A stretch of 64,000 bases of DNA, taken from contig NZ_CP037968.1 in NCBI RefSeq assembly GCF_019633745.1, positions 682,001 to 746,000 on the forward strand, given 5' to 3'. How positions within the stretch are numbered: position 1 is the stretch's first letter; each line of letters starts with the position of its first letter. Below, piece by piece: positions 53,541-62,156 of this stretch. The stretch comes from Methanofollis formosanus. GTDB taxonomy: Archaea > Halobacteriota > Methanomicrobia > Methanomicrobiales > Methanofollaceae. Below the pieces are notes generated by a model. The model made no database searches. It was not told the DNA's origin and was given only the letters and a program-made list of their open reading frames with translations. Made by a program: the position numbers and the translations under genes.

Positions 53541-54319
53541 AACGGCAGAGAGGGGTGCACTATATCAAGGAAAACACCTGGCTCCACCGCCTCGACCCCA
53601 GGACAAAACTGGTCGCCCTCGTCCTGTTCAGCATGGCGGCGATGGCGACCGAAGATGCCCGCCCTCTGCTCCTCGTCTTCGGGACCGTGCTCGCCATCGC
53701 CGCCCTCTCGCACCTGACCCGTCCCTTCATCAGGTCGCTGCGCCTCCTCCTCCCGGTCCTCATCTGTATCCTCGTCATCGACGCCTTCTTCCCGCGGGCC
53801 GCCTGGGGCACGACCTATTTCTCGGCCGAGGTCTGGATCTTCCACCCGGTCCTCTCCACCGGCGGGCTTCTCTTCTCGGCGGCGATGTGCCTGCGCCTCC
53901 TCGCGGTCGGAGGGTTTTCCTTTCTCTTCATCATGACGACCGCCTTCTCCGACTTTGTCAGAAGCCTGCGGGCCTCCGGCCTCCCCAACACCCTGGCCTT
54001 CTCCCTGGGCTATGCCCTCAGGTCGGTCTCGGCCCTCACCGAAGATATCGGAAACATCATGGACGCCCAGCGGTCCAGGGCCCTTGAGTTCGACAGAGGA
54101 AATCTCGTCAAGAACCGGCATAAGATCCTGGCCCTCGCCGTGCCCGCGACGGTCTCGGTCCTCTCCAGGGCGCGGCAGGTCTCCGAAGCGATGCAGTGCC
54201 GGGGCTTCGGGGCCGCCGCACGCCCGACCTGTTATCAGGTGCGGCGGACAGGGTGGGGGGAGGACGCCGCCCTGCTCGGATGTGTCCTCTTCGGCGTCGC
54301 GGCCTCCTTCCTCTTATGA
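53537..54319 (+). CDS. ECF transporter T component (EcfT/CbiQ-like)
   Basis: Transmembrane coupling subunit of 260 residues, overlapping the ATPase gene by 4 bases. Hydrophobic helices lie in the first two-thirds. The two coupling Arg motifs that fit into the ATPases are visible as AQRSRALEF and MQCRGFGAA, matching the EcfT A-R-G/S pattern. Together with the S component, double ATPase and secreted D-domain protein it makes a complete import system. Confidence 0.92.
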   Translation: MKRQRGVHYIKENTWLHRLDPRTKLVALVLFSMAAMATEDARPLLLVFGTVLAIAALSHLTRPFIRSLRLLLPVLICILVIDAFFPRAAWGTTYFSAEVWIFHPVLSTGGLLFSAAMCLRLLAVGGFSFLFIMTTAFSDFVRSLRASGLPNTLAFSLGYALRSVSALTEDIGNIMDAQRSRALEFDRGNLVKNRHKILALAVPATVSVLSRARQVSEAMQCRGFGAAARPTCYQVRRTGWGEDAALLGCVLFGVAASFLL

Positions 54320-54339
54320 GGGTTCAGCAATATTCCTCA

Positions 54340-54770
54340 TACCATCACGGTCCCATCGCCATCCTGGGGGTCGGGTAGCTGCAAGCGTAGGCGAGTATGA
54401 GAAGACCCTAGGTCTTCGAGAGCGCTATCTGAATTATCCCGAAAATTGGATCTGCAAAGTTCGGCATGAACCCCTGGTTCGAGCATACGCGACGAAAATT
54501 TTCTGAGCAACGCTTCACGTGTGGGCGGATCCCAATCCTCGAGACGGGCTATCTGGAAGATCTGGTTTCATCGCCGCCCCCGCCCATCTTCGTCGTGGGA
54601 GTCCGGGGGTGAAACCCCCGGCGCGAGACACCGGTGAAGAACCTGCGATGGGGGGCGGCACGCCTGATCATCGCGTCTTCTCCACATGCTCGTCTCGGGG
54701 ACAACACCACGGCGAAGCGCATGAGGGATAGCAGATCATCAGAGGGCCACCCTCACAAAAAAATTCACAG
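54340..54770. repeat. Intergenic repeat family, copy 6
   Basis: Shows GTTCGGCATGAACCCCTGG, then GAGCATACGCGACGAAAATT, the TCATCGCCGCCCCCGCCCAT block, the hairpin GTCCGGGGGTGAAACCCCCG near 54611, and GGGGGCGGCACGCCTGATCA, in the same order as copies 4 and 8. The terminal GGCTCTG is degenerate. It fills the gap between two convergent operons; the minus-strand T-run at 54762-54768 terminates the nitrogenase-like operon. Confidence 0.65.
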
Positions 54771-54775
54771 CACTC

Positions 54776-55873
54776 TTATGACCGACCGCAGGCATTGAGC
54801 ACCGCTTCCATCAAGGCCAGGGTCCCCTCGACACCGACGATCGGCCGGGCATGGAGACGGACCTGCCCGCGCTGCGGGAAGGTGAGCCCGACGTACGACA
54901 CCTCAGGGGCGGCGGCGTGCTCATATGAAGAGCCCAGGATGAGGTCGGGGTCGGCCGCGGCGATGCGGTCCTGCATCTCTTCCAGGGAGACCGTCGCGCC
55001 CTCGCCAGTGCGCGGGGCAAGGCAGACGATCTCTGCGTCGAGATAGCGCCGCAGGGCGCGGGCGGCAAAGTCGGCATATGCCCGCCCCCCGAAGACCGCC
55101 GCCGCCGGTGGGTCGTGACGGGCGAGAAACTTGTCGCAGAGATGGTCGATCCGCTCCTCCGCGGCCTGCGCCTCCTTCGCCACCGGGTCGGGGTCGAGGT
55201 CGCACCGGTCGGCGGCCGCCGAGACCGCGGCGACCGTCGCGTCCAGGCCGAGGAGGGAGCCCGCGTTTCTCCCGACCCCTGACGCAAGGTCCGGGTTGGT
55301 CTGGAGAGCCACCGGGCCGCACCGCTTCACCCGCTCGAGCGGGCCGGCGGCGAGGGCCGCGGCCACCTTCCCGCCTGCCAGGCTCACGAGCCGCTGCGTC
55401 TCATAAAGGTTGCCCAGGTAGAAGGGGTCGACCGGATTGAGCCCGTCGATGGTGACCCCCTCCTCCCTGTCCCCTACCTCGGGGGCGAGGGCCGCGAGCG
55501 CCCGCATATACCCTTCCTCCATCCTCCCGGCAAAACCCGGACTATCGACGACGACGACGTCCATGCCGTCGAGCGCTCCCCTGATGTCCTCGCCGATCAC
55601 CGCCGGGACGCAGGAGAGGACGACCGCCACCGGGAGGCCTGAGGACGCCACCTCGGAGACGACCGAGCGGAGGCGCTCCTCTGAACCCATGATCACCTCG
55701 TCCTCGACGAGGAGGGTGGCATGCACCGGGCGCTTGAGGAGGGAGGCCGGATAGAAGTAGCAGCCCGACGAACCGTGGATCACCACCTCCAGTCCGGTAA
55801 ATCCTGAAAGGCAGGCGACCGCCCCGGTCATCGCGCACGGCCAGAGCGGGTCGGGGCACGGACACTCAGGCAC
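54776..55873 (-). CDS. Nitrogenase-like component 1 subunit, second type (NifK/NifE/N-like)
   Basis: Protein of 365 residues in the nitrogenase component-1 superfamily. Three Cys match P-cluster-type spacing: Cys13 in WPCAMTGA, Cys38 in HGSSGCYF and Cys88 in LSCVPAVIGEDI, with further Cys at 4, 6 and 21. Later parts show AVFGGRAYADFAARALRRY and DPDLILGSSYEHAAA, the usual third-domain pattern. It is far shorter than NifD or NifK and shows no FeMo-cofactor Cys/His pair that I can identify. It overlaps the partner subunit gene by 8 bases. It probably forms a heterodimer with that partner. Confidence 0.8.
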   Translation of the reverse strand: MPECPCPDPLWPCAMTGAVACLSGFTGLEVVIHGSSGCYFYPASLLKRPVHATLLVEDEVIMGSEERLRSVVSEVASSGLPVAVVLSCVPAVIGEDIRGALDGMDVVVVDSPGFAGRMEEGYMRALAALAPEVGDREEGVTIDGLNPVDPFYLGNLYETQRLVSLAGGKVAAALAAGPLERVKRCGPVALQTNPDLASGVGRNAGSLLGLDATVAAVSAAADRCDLDPDPVAKEAQAAEERIDHLCDKFLARHDPPAAAVFGGRAYADFAARALRRYLDAEIVCLAPRTGEGATVSLEEMQDRIAAADPDLILGSSYEHAAAPEVSYVGLTFPQRGQVRLHARPIVGVEGTLALMEAVLNACGRS

Positions 55874-56909
55874 GGACTCGCCTCCTCCACCGGTGAAGCA
55901 GCCGCCTGATCCCGGCCGTCCCCACCGGCGGGCTGTACGGGAGACTGACCCCGGCGTCGTCGGAATCGACCTGCAGGTCGAGCGCCTCCATCACCCGTCG
56001 CACCGGCGTGCACTCCAGGGCCCTGAAGGTCATGGGGTCGAGAGAGAAGACCGAGCCGCGTAGGTCTGCAAACGAAGCAAGCATCGCGCGCTGCCGTTCC
56101 TCCTCCTGCCGCACCGCTTCTTCGGCCCGGAGGTCCAGGAGCACTCCCACCTCTTCGAGAAAGGCGGTGCTCCCCTCCAGACCGATGGGAAACGAGGAGA
56201 TGTACGGGGTGCCGAACCGCTCCTTCAGCATCTCGCCCACCGGCGCCAGGGACGGTTCCCTGAGAATGTTGAGCCGCCCGGCCCCGACCTGCTTGAGGTC
56301 GGCATAGCGCACATCCCGGACAAAACGAAGCCCGACCTCGAGGCCCAGGGACGCAAGCAACCGTTCCACCTCGGTGAAGTTCTCCTCCACCTCGTACTCC
56401 AGGTTCTTCTCCCCGATGACGGTGACCGTCTCCCCGGCCTCCTCGACCGGGTCGGCCAGTCCCGCCATGGCCGTGAGAGCCGCGTTCAGCCCGTCGGAAA
56501 AACACCCGCCGAGAAAACCGGCGGTCGGGAGCAGGACCACCGGGACGCCGTAGTCCTCGCTGCAGACCGAAGCGGCGTCGTCCCCGATCGTCTCGGTGAT
56601 GCAGGTGGTCAGGACAAAGATGACGCCCGGCCTCTTGTCGGCCACCGCCCTGAGGGTCGCGGCCAGGTCCTCCTCGCCGCCGAAGATCACGCCCTGCTCG
56701 GAGAGACCGGTCGGGACGATCCTCGGGACCGCGGGGCGCCCCTGCTCGGCCATGACCGCATGAAGAAGGGAGACGTTGTGGTGGGCGCAGCCCTCGGGGC
56801 CGTGGACCACCGTCACCGCGTCCTCTACCCCTGCCGTGATCGAGAGGGCGCCGGTGAGGGTGCACCCCTCATATCTCTGCGAACTGGAGTGCAAGGTCTT
56901 CGAGTTCAT
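55866..56909 (-). CDS. Nitrogenase-like component 1 subunit, first type (NifD-like)
   Basis: Protein of 347 residues from ATG 56909; the longer frame adds a basic N-terminus with no family character. The P-cluster-type Cys are Cys16 in [10 protein letters not shown], Cys41 in [10 protein letters not shown] and Cys103 in [12 protein letters not shown]. Domain-2 features include [17 protein letters not shown] and LPTAGFLGG. It lacks the active-site cofactor ligands of true nitrogenase as far as I can see. The gene overlaps the nifH-like gene by 41 bases. Candidate roles are the CfbD-type step of coenzyme F430 synthesis or a different nitrogenase-like reduction. Confidence 0.8.
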   Translation of the reverse strand: MNSKTLHSSSQRYEGCTLTGALSITAGVEDAVTVVHGPEGCAHHNVSLLHAVMAEQGRPAVPRIVPTGLSEQGVIFGGEEDLAATLRAVADKRPGVIFVLTTCITETIGDDAASVCSEDYGVPVVLLPTAGFLGGCFSDGLNAALTAMAGLADPVEEAGETVTVIGEKNLEYEVEENFTEVERLLASLGLEVGLRFVRDVRYADLKQVGAGRLNILREPSLAPVGEMLKERFGTPYISSFPIGLEGSTAFLEEVGVLLDLRAEEAVRQEEERQRAMLASFADLRGSVFSLDPMTFRALECTPVRRVMEALDLQVDSDDAGVSLPYSPPVGTAGIRRLLHRWRRRVRA

Positions 56910-57687
56910 CCATCTCAAGAGGTGTCGGGGTCGACGTCCGGTCGTTGGTGAGGACACGCCCGGCAAGTTCCCGGTACACCGCCGCCTGCTCGGAGTCGGG
57001 GGCGTACTCCATCACCGTCTGCTTGTGGACCTCGGCGAGCTGCACGGTGCGTGAGCGCGGGATGTAGGCCACCATCTCGGAGTTGATCCGTTGCGCAAAC
57101 TCGCGGACCAGTTCCTCCTCGCCGGCCATGTTCTTCGCGTTGCAGATGACGCCGGCAAGACTGCAGGTCTGCTTCGAGCGTTTTGCAAGGCGTGCCACCG
57201 CCTTGGCGATATTGTTCGCCGCGTACAGCGACATCAGTTCGCCCGAGGTGACCAGGTAGACCTCCTCGGCATAGCCCTCCCGCATCGGCATCGCAAACCC
57301 GCCGCAGACCACGTCACCGAGGACATCGTAGACAATAACGTCGCCGTGGAGCGCTCCAAGTCGTTCCAGAAGTCTGAAGGTGGCGATGATCCCGCGGCCG
57401 GCACACCCGATCCCGGGCTCAGGGCCGCCGGCCTCCACGCACCTGACACCGGCAAAGCCCTCGCGGACCACTTCGTCGATCGAGACGCCGTCCTCCCCCT
57501 TCTCCCGGACGAGGTCGAGGACGGTCGGGATCCATGCCCCGTTCATCAGCATCCTGGTGCTGTCCCTCTTCGGGTCGCACCCGATCTGGAGCACGTCGAG
57601 TCCTCTTGCTCCCAGTGCTGCGGAGAGGTTCGCGGAGGTGGTGGACTTCCCGATCCCACCCTTCCCGTAGAGGGCGATCTGTTTCAT
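56869..57687 (-). CDS. NifH-like reductase (component 2)
   Basis: ATP-dependent iron protein of 272 residues. The P-loop GKGGIGKST is at 8-16, switch residues lie in GCDPKRDST, and both [4Fe-4S] ligands are present: Cys95 in GIGCAGRG and Cys128 in [32 protein letters not shown] ends the typical methanogen pattern. It should pass electrons to the two-subunit partner encoded downstream. No nifI or other nif gene is present, so this is not a nitrogen-fixation operon. First gene of three, with a TATA box about 27 bases upstream, so the transcript is probably leaderless. Confidence 0.92.
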   Translation of the reverse strand: MKQIALYGKGGIGKSTTSANLSAALGARGLDVLQIGCDPKRDSTRMLMNGAWIPTVLDLVREKGEDGVSIDEVVREGFAGVRCVEAGGPEPGIGCAGRGIIATFRLLERLGALHGDVIVYDVLGDVVCGGFAMPMREGYAEEVYLVTSGELMSLYAANNIAKAVARLAKRSKQTCSLAGVICNAKNMAGEEELVREFAQRINSEMVAYIPRSRTVQLAEVHKQTVMEYAPDSEQAAVYRELAGRVLTNDRTSTPTPLEMDELEDLALQFAEI

Positions 57688-57710
57688 ATCCCGGTACTAT
57701 AGGAATACAT

Positions 57711-57725
57711 CCGATATATAGTCGG
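57711..57725 (-). promoter_or_regulatory. TATA box overlapped by a short palindrome, nitrogenase-like operon
   Basis: CCGATATATAGTCGG has CCGA/TCGG arms around the TATA element, which ends about 27 bases before the nifH-like ATG. A regulator bound here would block TBP, so repression is the likely mode. The arms are only 4 bases, so the operator reading is tentative. Confidence 0.4.
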
Positions 57726-57744
57726 TTGGTTTTAACACAAGAAA

Positions 57745-58105
57745 TGTAGTTCTCTCCGATCGGAGATCCGGGCGTGATGCCGACGATACGCGGGCATGCT
57801 GGATGAACCGTTTCTGAAGCGGACCGGTCCACCCCAACGTCAAGAGAGAGAGAGCCAAGTGCGGCAAAACCGGCTTTTTAGAATTGCTCATGAGGCGAAA
57901 GCACGCCTCAAGAATACGTGATGAAAATATCATACCAGAACTGGATCGATTCTTGATCCTCACCCTGGCGTTCGAGGAGTGAATCGAAGTCGAGCATCAT
58001 GCCGCCCCCATCCATCTTCGTCGTGGGGGGTTCGGGGGGTGCAATCCCCCCGGCGCGAGGTGGCGGTGAAGATCCGACGATTGTGGGCGGCTCGTCGATC
58101 ATCAT
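57745..58105. repeat. Intergenic repeat family, copy 7
   Basis: Carries GGCTTTTTAGAATTGCTCAT (a decayed terminus), AGCACGCCTCAAGAATACGT and GATGAAAATATC, then ATGCCGCCCCCATCCATCTT, a hairpin block GGGTGCAATCCCCCCGGCGC near 58038, and GGGCGGCTCGTCGATCATCA. The order matches copies 4, 6 and 8. It lies between the nitrogenase-like operon promoter and the trkH gene end. Confidence 0.6.
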
Positions 58106-58116
58106 AGGCCTTCCCC

Positions 58117-59577
58117 TCACTCAAACCCTTTGGCAAGGCCGACGAAGAGGACCAGGATCGGCACCAGTTCCAGACGCCCGAACCACATCAGGAAGATAAA
58201 GAGCCACTTGGAACCCAGGCTCATATCGGGCGTGACAAAACCGGTGCTGATCCCGTTGTTGCAGAAGGCCGAGACGATCTCGAAGATCACATGCGAGGAC
58301 TCGAAGGGGGCGCCGTGCTCCAGGTGGAAGACAACGATGGTGCAGATGAAGACGGTGAGGAAGTAGAGGATGATGATCAGCATGTTCTTCGAGACCTCGA
58401 CCTCGGCGATGTTCTTCTGCACCGTCTTGCCCCCATGTCTGAAGGGGACGACGACCTTGCCGGAGACGAAGATCCGCTTGAACCACCAGACAAGACTTTC
58501 GAGCCCGAGGATCACCCTGGAGATCTTCATCCCACCGGCGGTCGACCCTGAAGACCCGCCGATGAGCATGAAGATCACCAGGAAGAGGACCGTGACCGAC
58601 GGCCAGGTGTAGGGGGAGGTGTTCTGGAAACCGGTGCTCGTGATCCCCGCGGTCGCCATGAAGAGGCCCTGACGGATGGCGTCCATGGTCTCTGCGCCGG
58701 TGAGGTACACGAGGTCGAGGGCGACGACCAGAAATCCCACACCGGTGAGGGCGAGGAGGGCGATGGCCTGACGGTCTCCGAAGAAGCCGAACTTGCGGTT
58801 ATGGTACATCAGGTAGTAGAGCTTGAAGGGCATCGCACCGGCGATCATCACCGGGACAAGGAGGAACTCGAGGGTCGCGTTCTGGTAGAAGGGAATCCCT
58901 TCCGAGTGGACGGTGAACCCGCCGGTGGCGATGGCGGTCATCGCAAGGTTCGTGGCATCCCAGAGCGTGACGCCGGAGAGGAGGACAAGCCCGATGGAGA
59001 GGAGCGTGATGATAATATAGATCCGCCACATCGCAAACCCGGTCGCGACGACACTCGGCATGAAGGCCTCGGTCCTGCCCTCTGAGCGGTACAGCCCCCG
59101 CTGGACCAGCCCGGAACGGCTTGCCAGGGCGATGGTGAAGGCGACGATCCCGATCCCGCCGAGCCATTGCATGAAGGACCGCCAGAAGAGAAGCGTTCTG
59201 GGAGTGGCGTCGACGTCGGGGAGGAGCGTCATGCCAGTGTCGGTCCACCCGGACATCGCCTCAAAGATGCTGTCAGTGATCGGCATCCCGAGGCCGACGA
59301 TGAAGGGAACCGACCCGATGACCGCCGAGAGAAGCCAGATGAGCGCGACGGCCGCAAGGGCCGCGGAGAGTTTGGCCTCACGGGCAGGACGGGGCACCTG
59401 CATCAGCAGCGTGCCGAAGACGACATAGATGATGGGGACGAGCCCCATGGGCAGGAGCATCTCCCACTCCTGATAGATGAGGGCGACAATGAGGGGGAGG
59501 CAGGTGACGACCCCAATAAATCTGAGGATCCTCCCGATATCTGGAGCGATAGCGGAGATATACTCTGTCCGGTCCAT
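58117..59577 (-). CDS. trkH: TrkH/KtrB-type potassium transporter
   Basis: Membrane K+ uptake subunit of 486 residues with the four M1-pore-M2 repeats of the family. The filter glycines are visible in all four: GWTDTGMTLL, ATGGFTVHS, ITSTGFQNT and NNGISTGFVTP. The GGSSGSTAGGMKISR loop typical of TrkH lies before the last repeat. Such transporters work with a cytoplasmic TrkA/KtrA regulator, which is not in this window. Confidence 0.93.
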   Translation of the reverse strand: MDRTEYISAIAPDIGRILRFIGVVTCLPLIVALIYQEWEMLLPMGLVPIIYVVFGTLLMQVPRPAREAKLSAALAAVALIWLLSAVIGSVPFIVGLGMPITDSIFEAMSGWTDTGMTLLPDVDATPRTLLFWRSFMQWLGGIGIVAFTIALASRSGLVQRGLYRSEGRTEAFMPSVVATGFAMWRIYIIITLLSIGLVLLSGVTLWDATNLAMTAIATGGFTVHSEGIPFYQNATLEFLLVPVMIAGAMPFKLYYLMYHNRKFGFFGDRQAIALLALTGVGFLVVALDLVYLTGAETMDAIRQGLFMATAGITSTGFQNTSPYTWPSVTVLFLVIFMLIGGSSGSTAGGMKISRVILGLESLVWWFKRIFVSGKVVVPFRHGGKTVQKNIAEVEVSKNMLIIILYFLTVFICTIVVFHLEHGAPFESSHVIFEIVSAFCNNGISTGFVTPDMSLGSKWLFIFLMWFGRLELVPILVLFVGLAKGFE

Positions 59578-59624
59578 CCAGACAAGGTTCTGCTCCTGAC
59601 CTCTTATCCTTTTTCTCTCCTCGG

Positions 59625-60605
59625 TCAGGGCGGGTCTCGCCGTCCTTCGCCGGTGAGCACGAACCAGCGGTTGATGATCCGCCAGGCAAGGATGAGTTCT
59701 GCGACTTCGCCGGCCGGGAGATAATGACGGTTCTGATAGACCTCCACCCCCTCGGCACTGGTCTGCTGACCGATGGTCCTGGCGAGTTTTCTGATGGCCG
59801 AATGGTTCAATTCGCCGTCGAGGGTGATCGCGCTCATCTCCCTGCCGTCGAGAGATTCGACGCTGTACCCGAGGCTGAACGGGCGGTCGGAGAGCATCAG
59901 GATCTCGCCGAGGTCGATGGATAGGCCGATCTCCATCGTCTGCCGCACCAGCGGTTTCTGATAGAGCGTGACCTGATAGATGTCATGCTCCAGGCTCGCC
60001 TCGCGCCCGTAGCCCGAGCAGGCGATCCCGATCACCACATCGGCATATCGCCGCTGGGGGGCGATGTAGCGTTCGTAGTCGGGAAGGCGGGCCTCCATCT
60101 CGGCGAGCACCTCTTCTTTCCGGTAGCCGCGCCGTTCCATGTCGCGCCGGAGTTTCCAGAGCCTCTTGACCGCCGGGTCGGGGTCGACGAAGAGCGAGAA
60201 GTCGAGGAGGCCGCGCAGGGCCGGGGTGAAGAGGGTGTGGAGGCCCTCCAGGATGAGCACCCGCGCCGGGGAGAAAGGAACCGGGTCGGCAAAAGTGCCG
60301 GCGGTGTGGTCGTAAATCGGTTTCTCGATCGATTTCCCGTCTTTCAGGCGGCTGATATGCTCGGCCAGGAGGTCGAGGTCGTTTGCTTCAGGGACGAGCG
60401 GGGTGATCCCGAGGTGCCTGCGTTCCTCGCGATCGTAGCGGTGATAGTCGTCGAGGGTGATGGTCGCGACGAGTTCGGGGCCGAAGATCGCCCTGATCGC
60501 CCGGGTAAAGGTGGTCTTCCCCGACCCGCTGTCTCCCGCCACCCCGATGGTGAAGACCCGATCCGAGCATGCGAGTTGTTCCCTGAAGTTGGGCGGTTTC
60601 ATCAT
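59625..60605 (-). CDS. prk: Phosphoribulokinase (archaeal type)
   Basis: ATP-dependent kinase of 326 residues with P-loop GDSGSGKTT at about 24-32, catalytic-site DDYHRYDREER, YDHTAGTF, and LEGLHTLFTP. The length and EGLHTLFTPALR pattern fit phosphoribulokinase rather than uridine kinase. In Methanomicrobiales such as Methanospirillum this enzyme makes ribulose-1,5-bisphosphate in the reductive hexulose-phosphate pathway. Rubisco is not in the window. The gene stands alone, about 45 bases upstream of trkH on the same strand. Confidence 0.85.
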   Translation of the reverse strand: MMKPPNFREQLACSDRVFTIGVAGDSGSGKTTFTRAIRAIFGPELVATITLDDYHRYDREERRHLGITPLVPEANDLDLLAEHISRLKDGKSIEKPIYDHTAGTFADPVPFSPARVLILEGLHTLFTPALRGLLDFSLFVDPDPAVKRLWKLRRDMERRGYRKEEVLAEMEARLPDYERYIAPQRRYADVVIGIACSGYGREASLEHDIYQVTLYQKPLVRQTMEIGLSIDLGEILMLSDRPFSLGYSVESLDGREMSAITLDGELNHSAIRKLARTIGQQTSAEGVEVYQNRHYLPAGEVAELILAWRIINRWFVLTGEGRRDPP

Positions 60606-60802
60606 CCGAACTTATGGGCCCGGATGAATAAGGCTTGCGCACCCTCTTCCACTGGAGGGGATGAAACAGAGTCTTTCGAAATCGCGGCAGAGGGGATCCT
60701 CCGGGTCACCAGGAAGAGCACTTGAAGGAGATCGGGGTTCACGGGAGATCGGGGTCGATGAACCTCTGCACAGCCGGATATTCTCGAATATAACCATATT
60801 TT

Positions 60803-61273
60803 GGCCCTGTAGAATTCACCATGAACCCCCGGCTCAAGCATACGCGATGAAAATTTCCCGTCGCTTGATCTCCCATATTCAGACAGGAGAATCGGGGGGA
60901 TCGAGTTCCATCGCCGCCCCCACCTATCTTCGTCGTGGGGGGTCCGGGGGTGCAACCCCCGGCGCGAGATTGTGAGAAAGATTTGATGATTTAGGGCAGC
61001 CAATCTATCATAGGAAGTCTCTAATCCCGGTGTATCGGCTTCAAATGAGTATGGCGAGTTCAAACTCCCATGCAAACCTGAAGAGAGGATCTTCGGGATC
61101 ATTTTCATGGTAAACCCTCACCTTTTCTGGGTGCGAATGCGATTCAACCGCCTTCTCCCATCTTCATCCCGGGGGTCCGGTGGCTGAGTCCCCGGCATAA
61201 GCATGAGGGAAGGCGATGGATGAAGGTCGCAGGAGGGTTGAGGTGATGAAAAGGGGATGTTTTCTACAGAGCC
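60803..61273. mobile_element. Intergenic repeat family, copy 8: full element with inverted ends and target duplication
   Basis: A 471-bp unit that starts GGCCCTGTAGAA (60803-60814) and ends TTCTACAGAGCC (61262-61273), inverted termini with one mismatch in 12. The flanks carry the same 7 bases, ATATTTT, at 60796-60802 and 61274-61280, consistent with a target-site duplication. Inside are the CTCAAGCATACGCGATGAAA block, the CCGCCCCCACCTATCTTCGT block, a perfect hairpin CCGGGGGTGCAACCCCCGG near 60945, and a second G/C block near 61180. No transposase is encoded. Confidence 0.75.
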
Positions 61274-61280
61274 ATATTTT

Positions 61281-61790
61281 TGGAGTCTCTCGGCCAGAAC
61301 CCGCAGATATTCCCTTCAAAATCGAGCCGATTTCCGGCCGGACTCAGGGCCCATATTTCGACGTACCGTACCCGACCAGGGTCACCATATCTCTGCCAAT
61401 CATACGGGCCCTCTGAGGGCGTCGAGAGTGCAGGTATTTTCCGGCATTTCTTGAATCGGCTCCATTCTGTCGGGATCGCAGGATATGCCCGATACGGCCC
61501 CCGATCGGAGTGGCTGATCCCAGAAAGGAGGCATATATGGTCAGATCTCCAGAGAGGTGGGGGCGGCCCATCGGTCCCCCGGAATCCACCCTCAGACAGA
61601 GGATAGGGGGGGCAGGCGAAGAGATTTCTGACCATTTCCCTCTCGCAAGGAGAAGGATCAATAGGATCAATCCTTCCACGCTCACGAAAACTGCGACATG
61701 AGATTTTCATGGAGCATATCCCAAAACTCTCTGAGGCCTGAACATCCCCTCAGATCGAAGCGCTTCATATCTGGAATTCTGAACCCTATC
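61281..61790. other. About 500-bp gap without a recognisable gene
   Basis: Between two repeat copies. Short frames exist on both strands, but none has a ribosome site, family motif or codon pattern like the neighbours. A CGGCCCATCGGTCCCCCGGA segment near 61566 resembles the G/C blocks of the repeat family, so part of this gap may be a decayed copy. Confidence 0.4.
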
Positions 61791-61794
61791 CTCC

Positions 61795-62147
61795 ACCGGA
61801 GGGCGTGCCGCCCGCGGACCCCCCGCTGATGAAGATTGGTGGAGGATCGCAGCCCATCTTCATGGCCTCTCGCCGCCTTCTCGCCCTAATCGCCATCCCT
61901 GGGGTCCGGGGGCAGCGCCCCCGGCGCGAAGATGGAGGAAGGCGTGATGATGATGATCAGGCGTGCCGCCCTCATCGCAGACTCTTCACCGCCGTCTCGC
62001 GCCGAGGGGCGGCGATAGAGTGGTGTTCACACTCACCATACCATCACACGGGAATGATCATAGACTCTTCCACACCCGAAGATTTCATCAGAAAAATTTT
62101 CATCGCGTATGCTTGAGCCGGAGGTTCACGCCTGATTCAACACAGCC
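61795..62147. repeat. Intergenic repeat family, copy 9
   Basis: Ends with TTTTCATCGCGTATGCTTGA and GCC, then GGTTCACGCCTGATTCAACA and CAGCC at 62147, the same right end as copy 3. Inside are the hairpin GTCCGGGGGCAGCGCCCCCG near 61905 and CAGGCGTGCCGCCCTCATCG. It is in the same orientation as copy 3. The left terminus is not clear. Confidence 0.65.
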
Positions 62148-62156
62148 AAAAAAAAA
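62148..62156 (-). terminator. T-rich terminator of the superoxide reductase operon
   Basis: On the minus strand a run of T follows directly after the superoxide reductase stop codon and abuts the right end of repeat copy 9. Confidence 0.5.

Noticed and set aside
54776-57687. Nitrogen-fixation (nif) operon
   Set aside because: No nifI, nifE/N/B or full-length nifD/K, and component-1 proteins of about 350 residues are too short for true nitrogenase.
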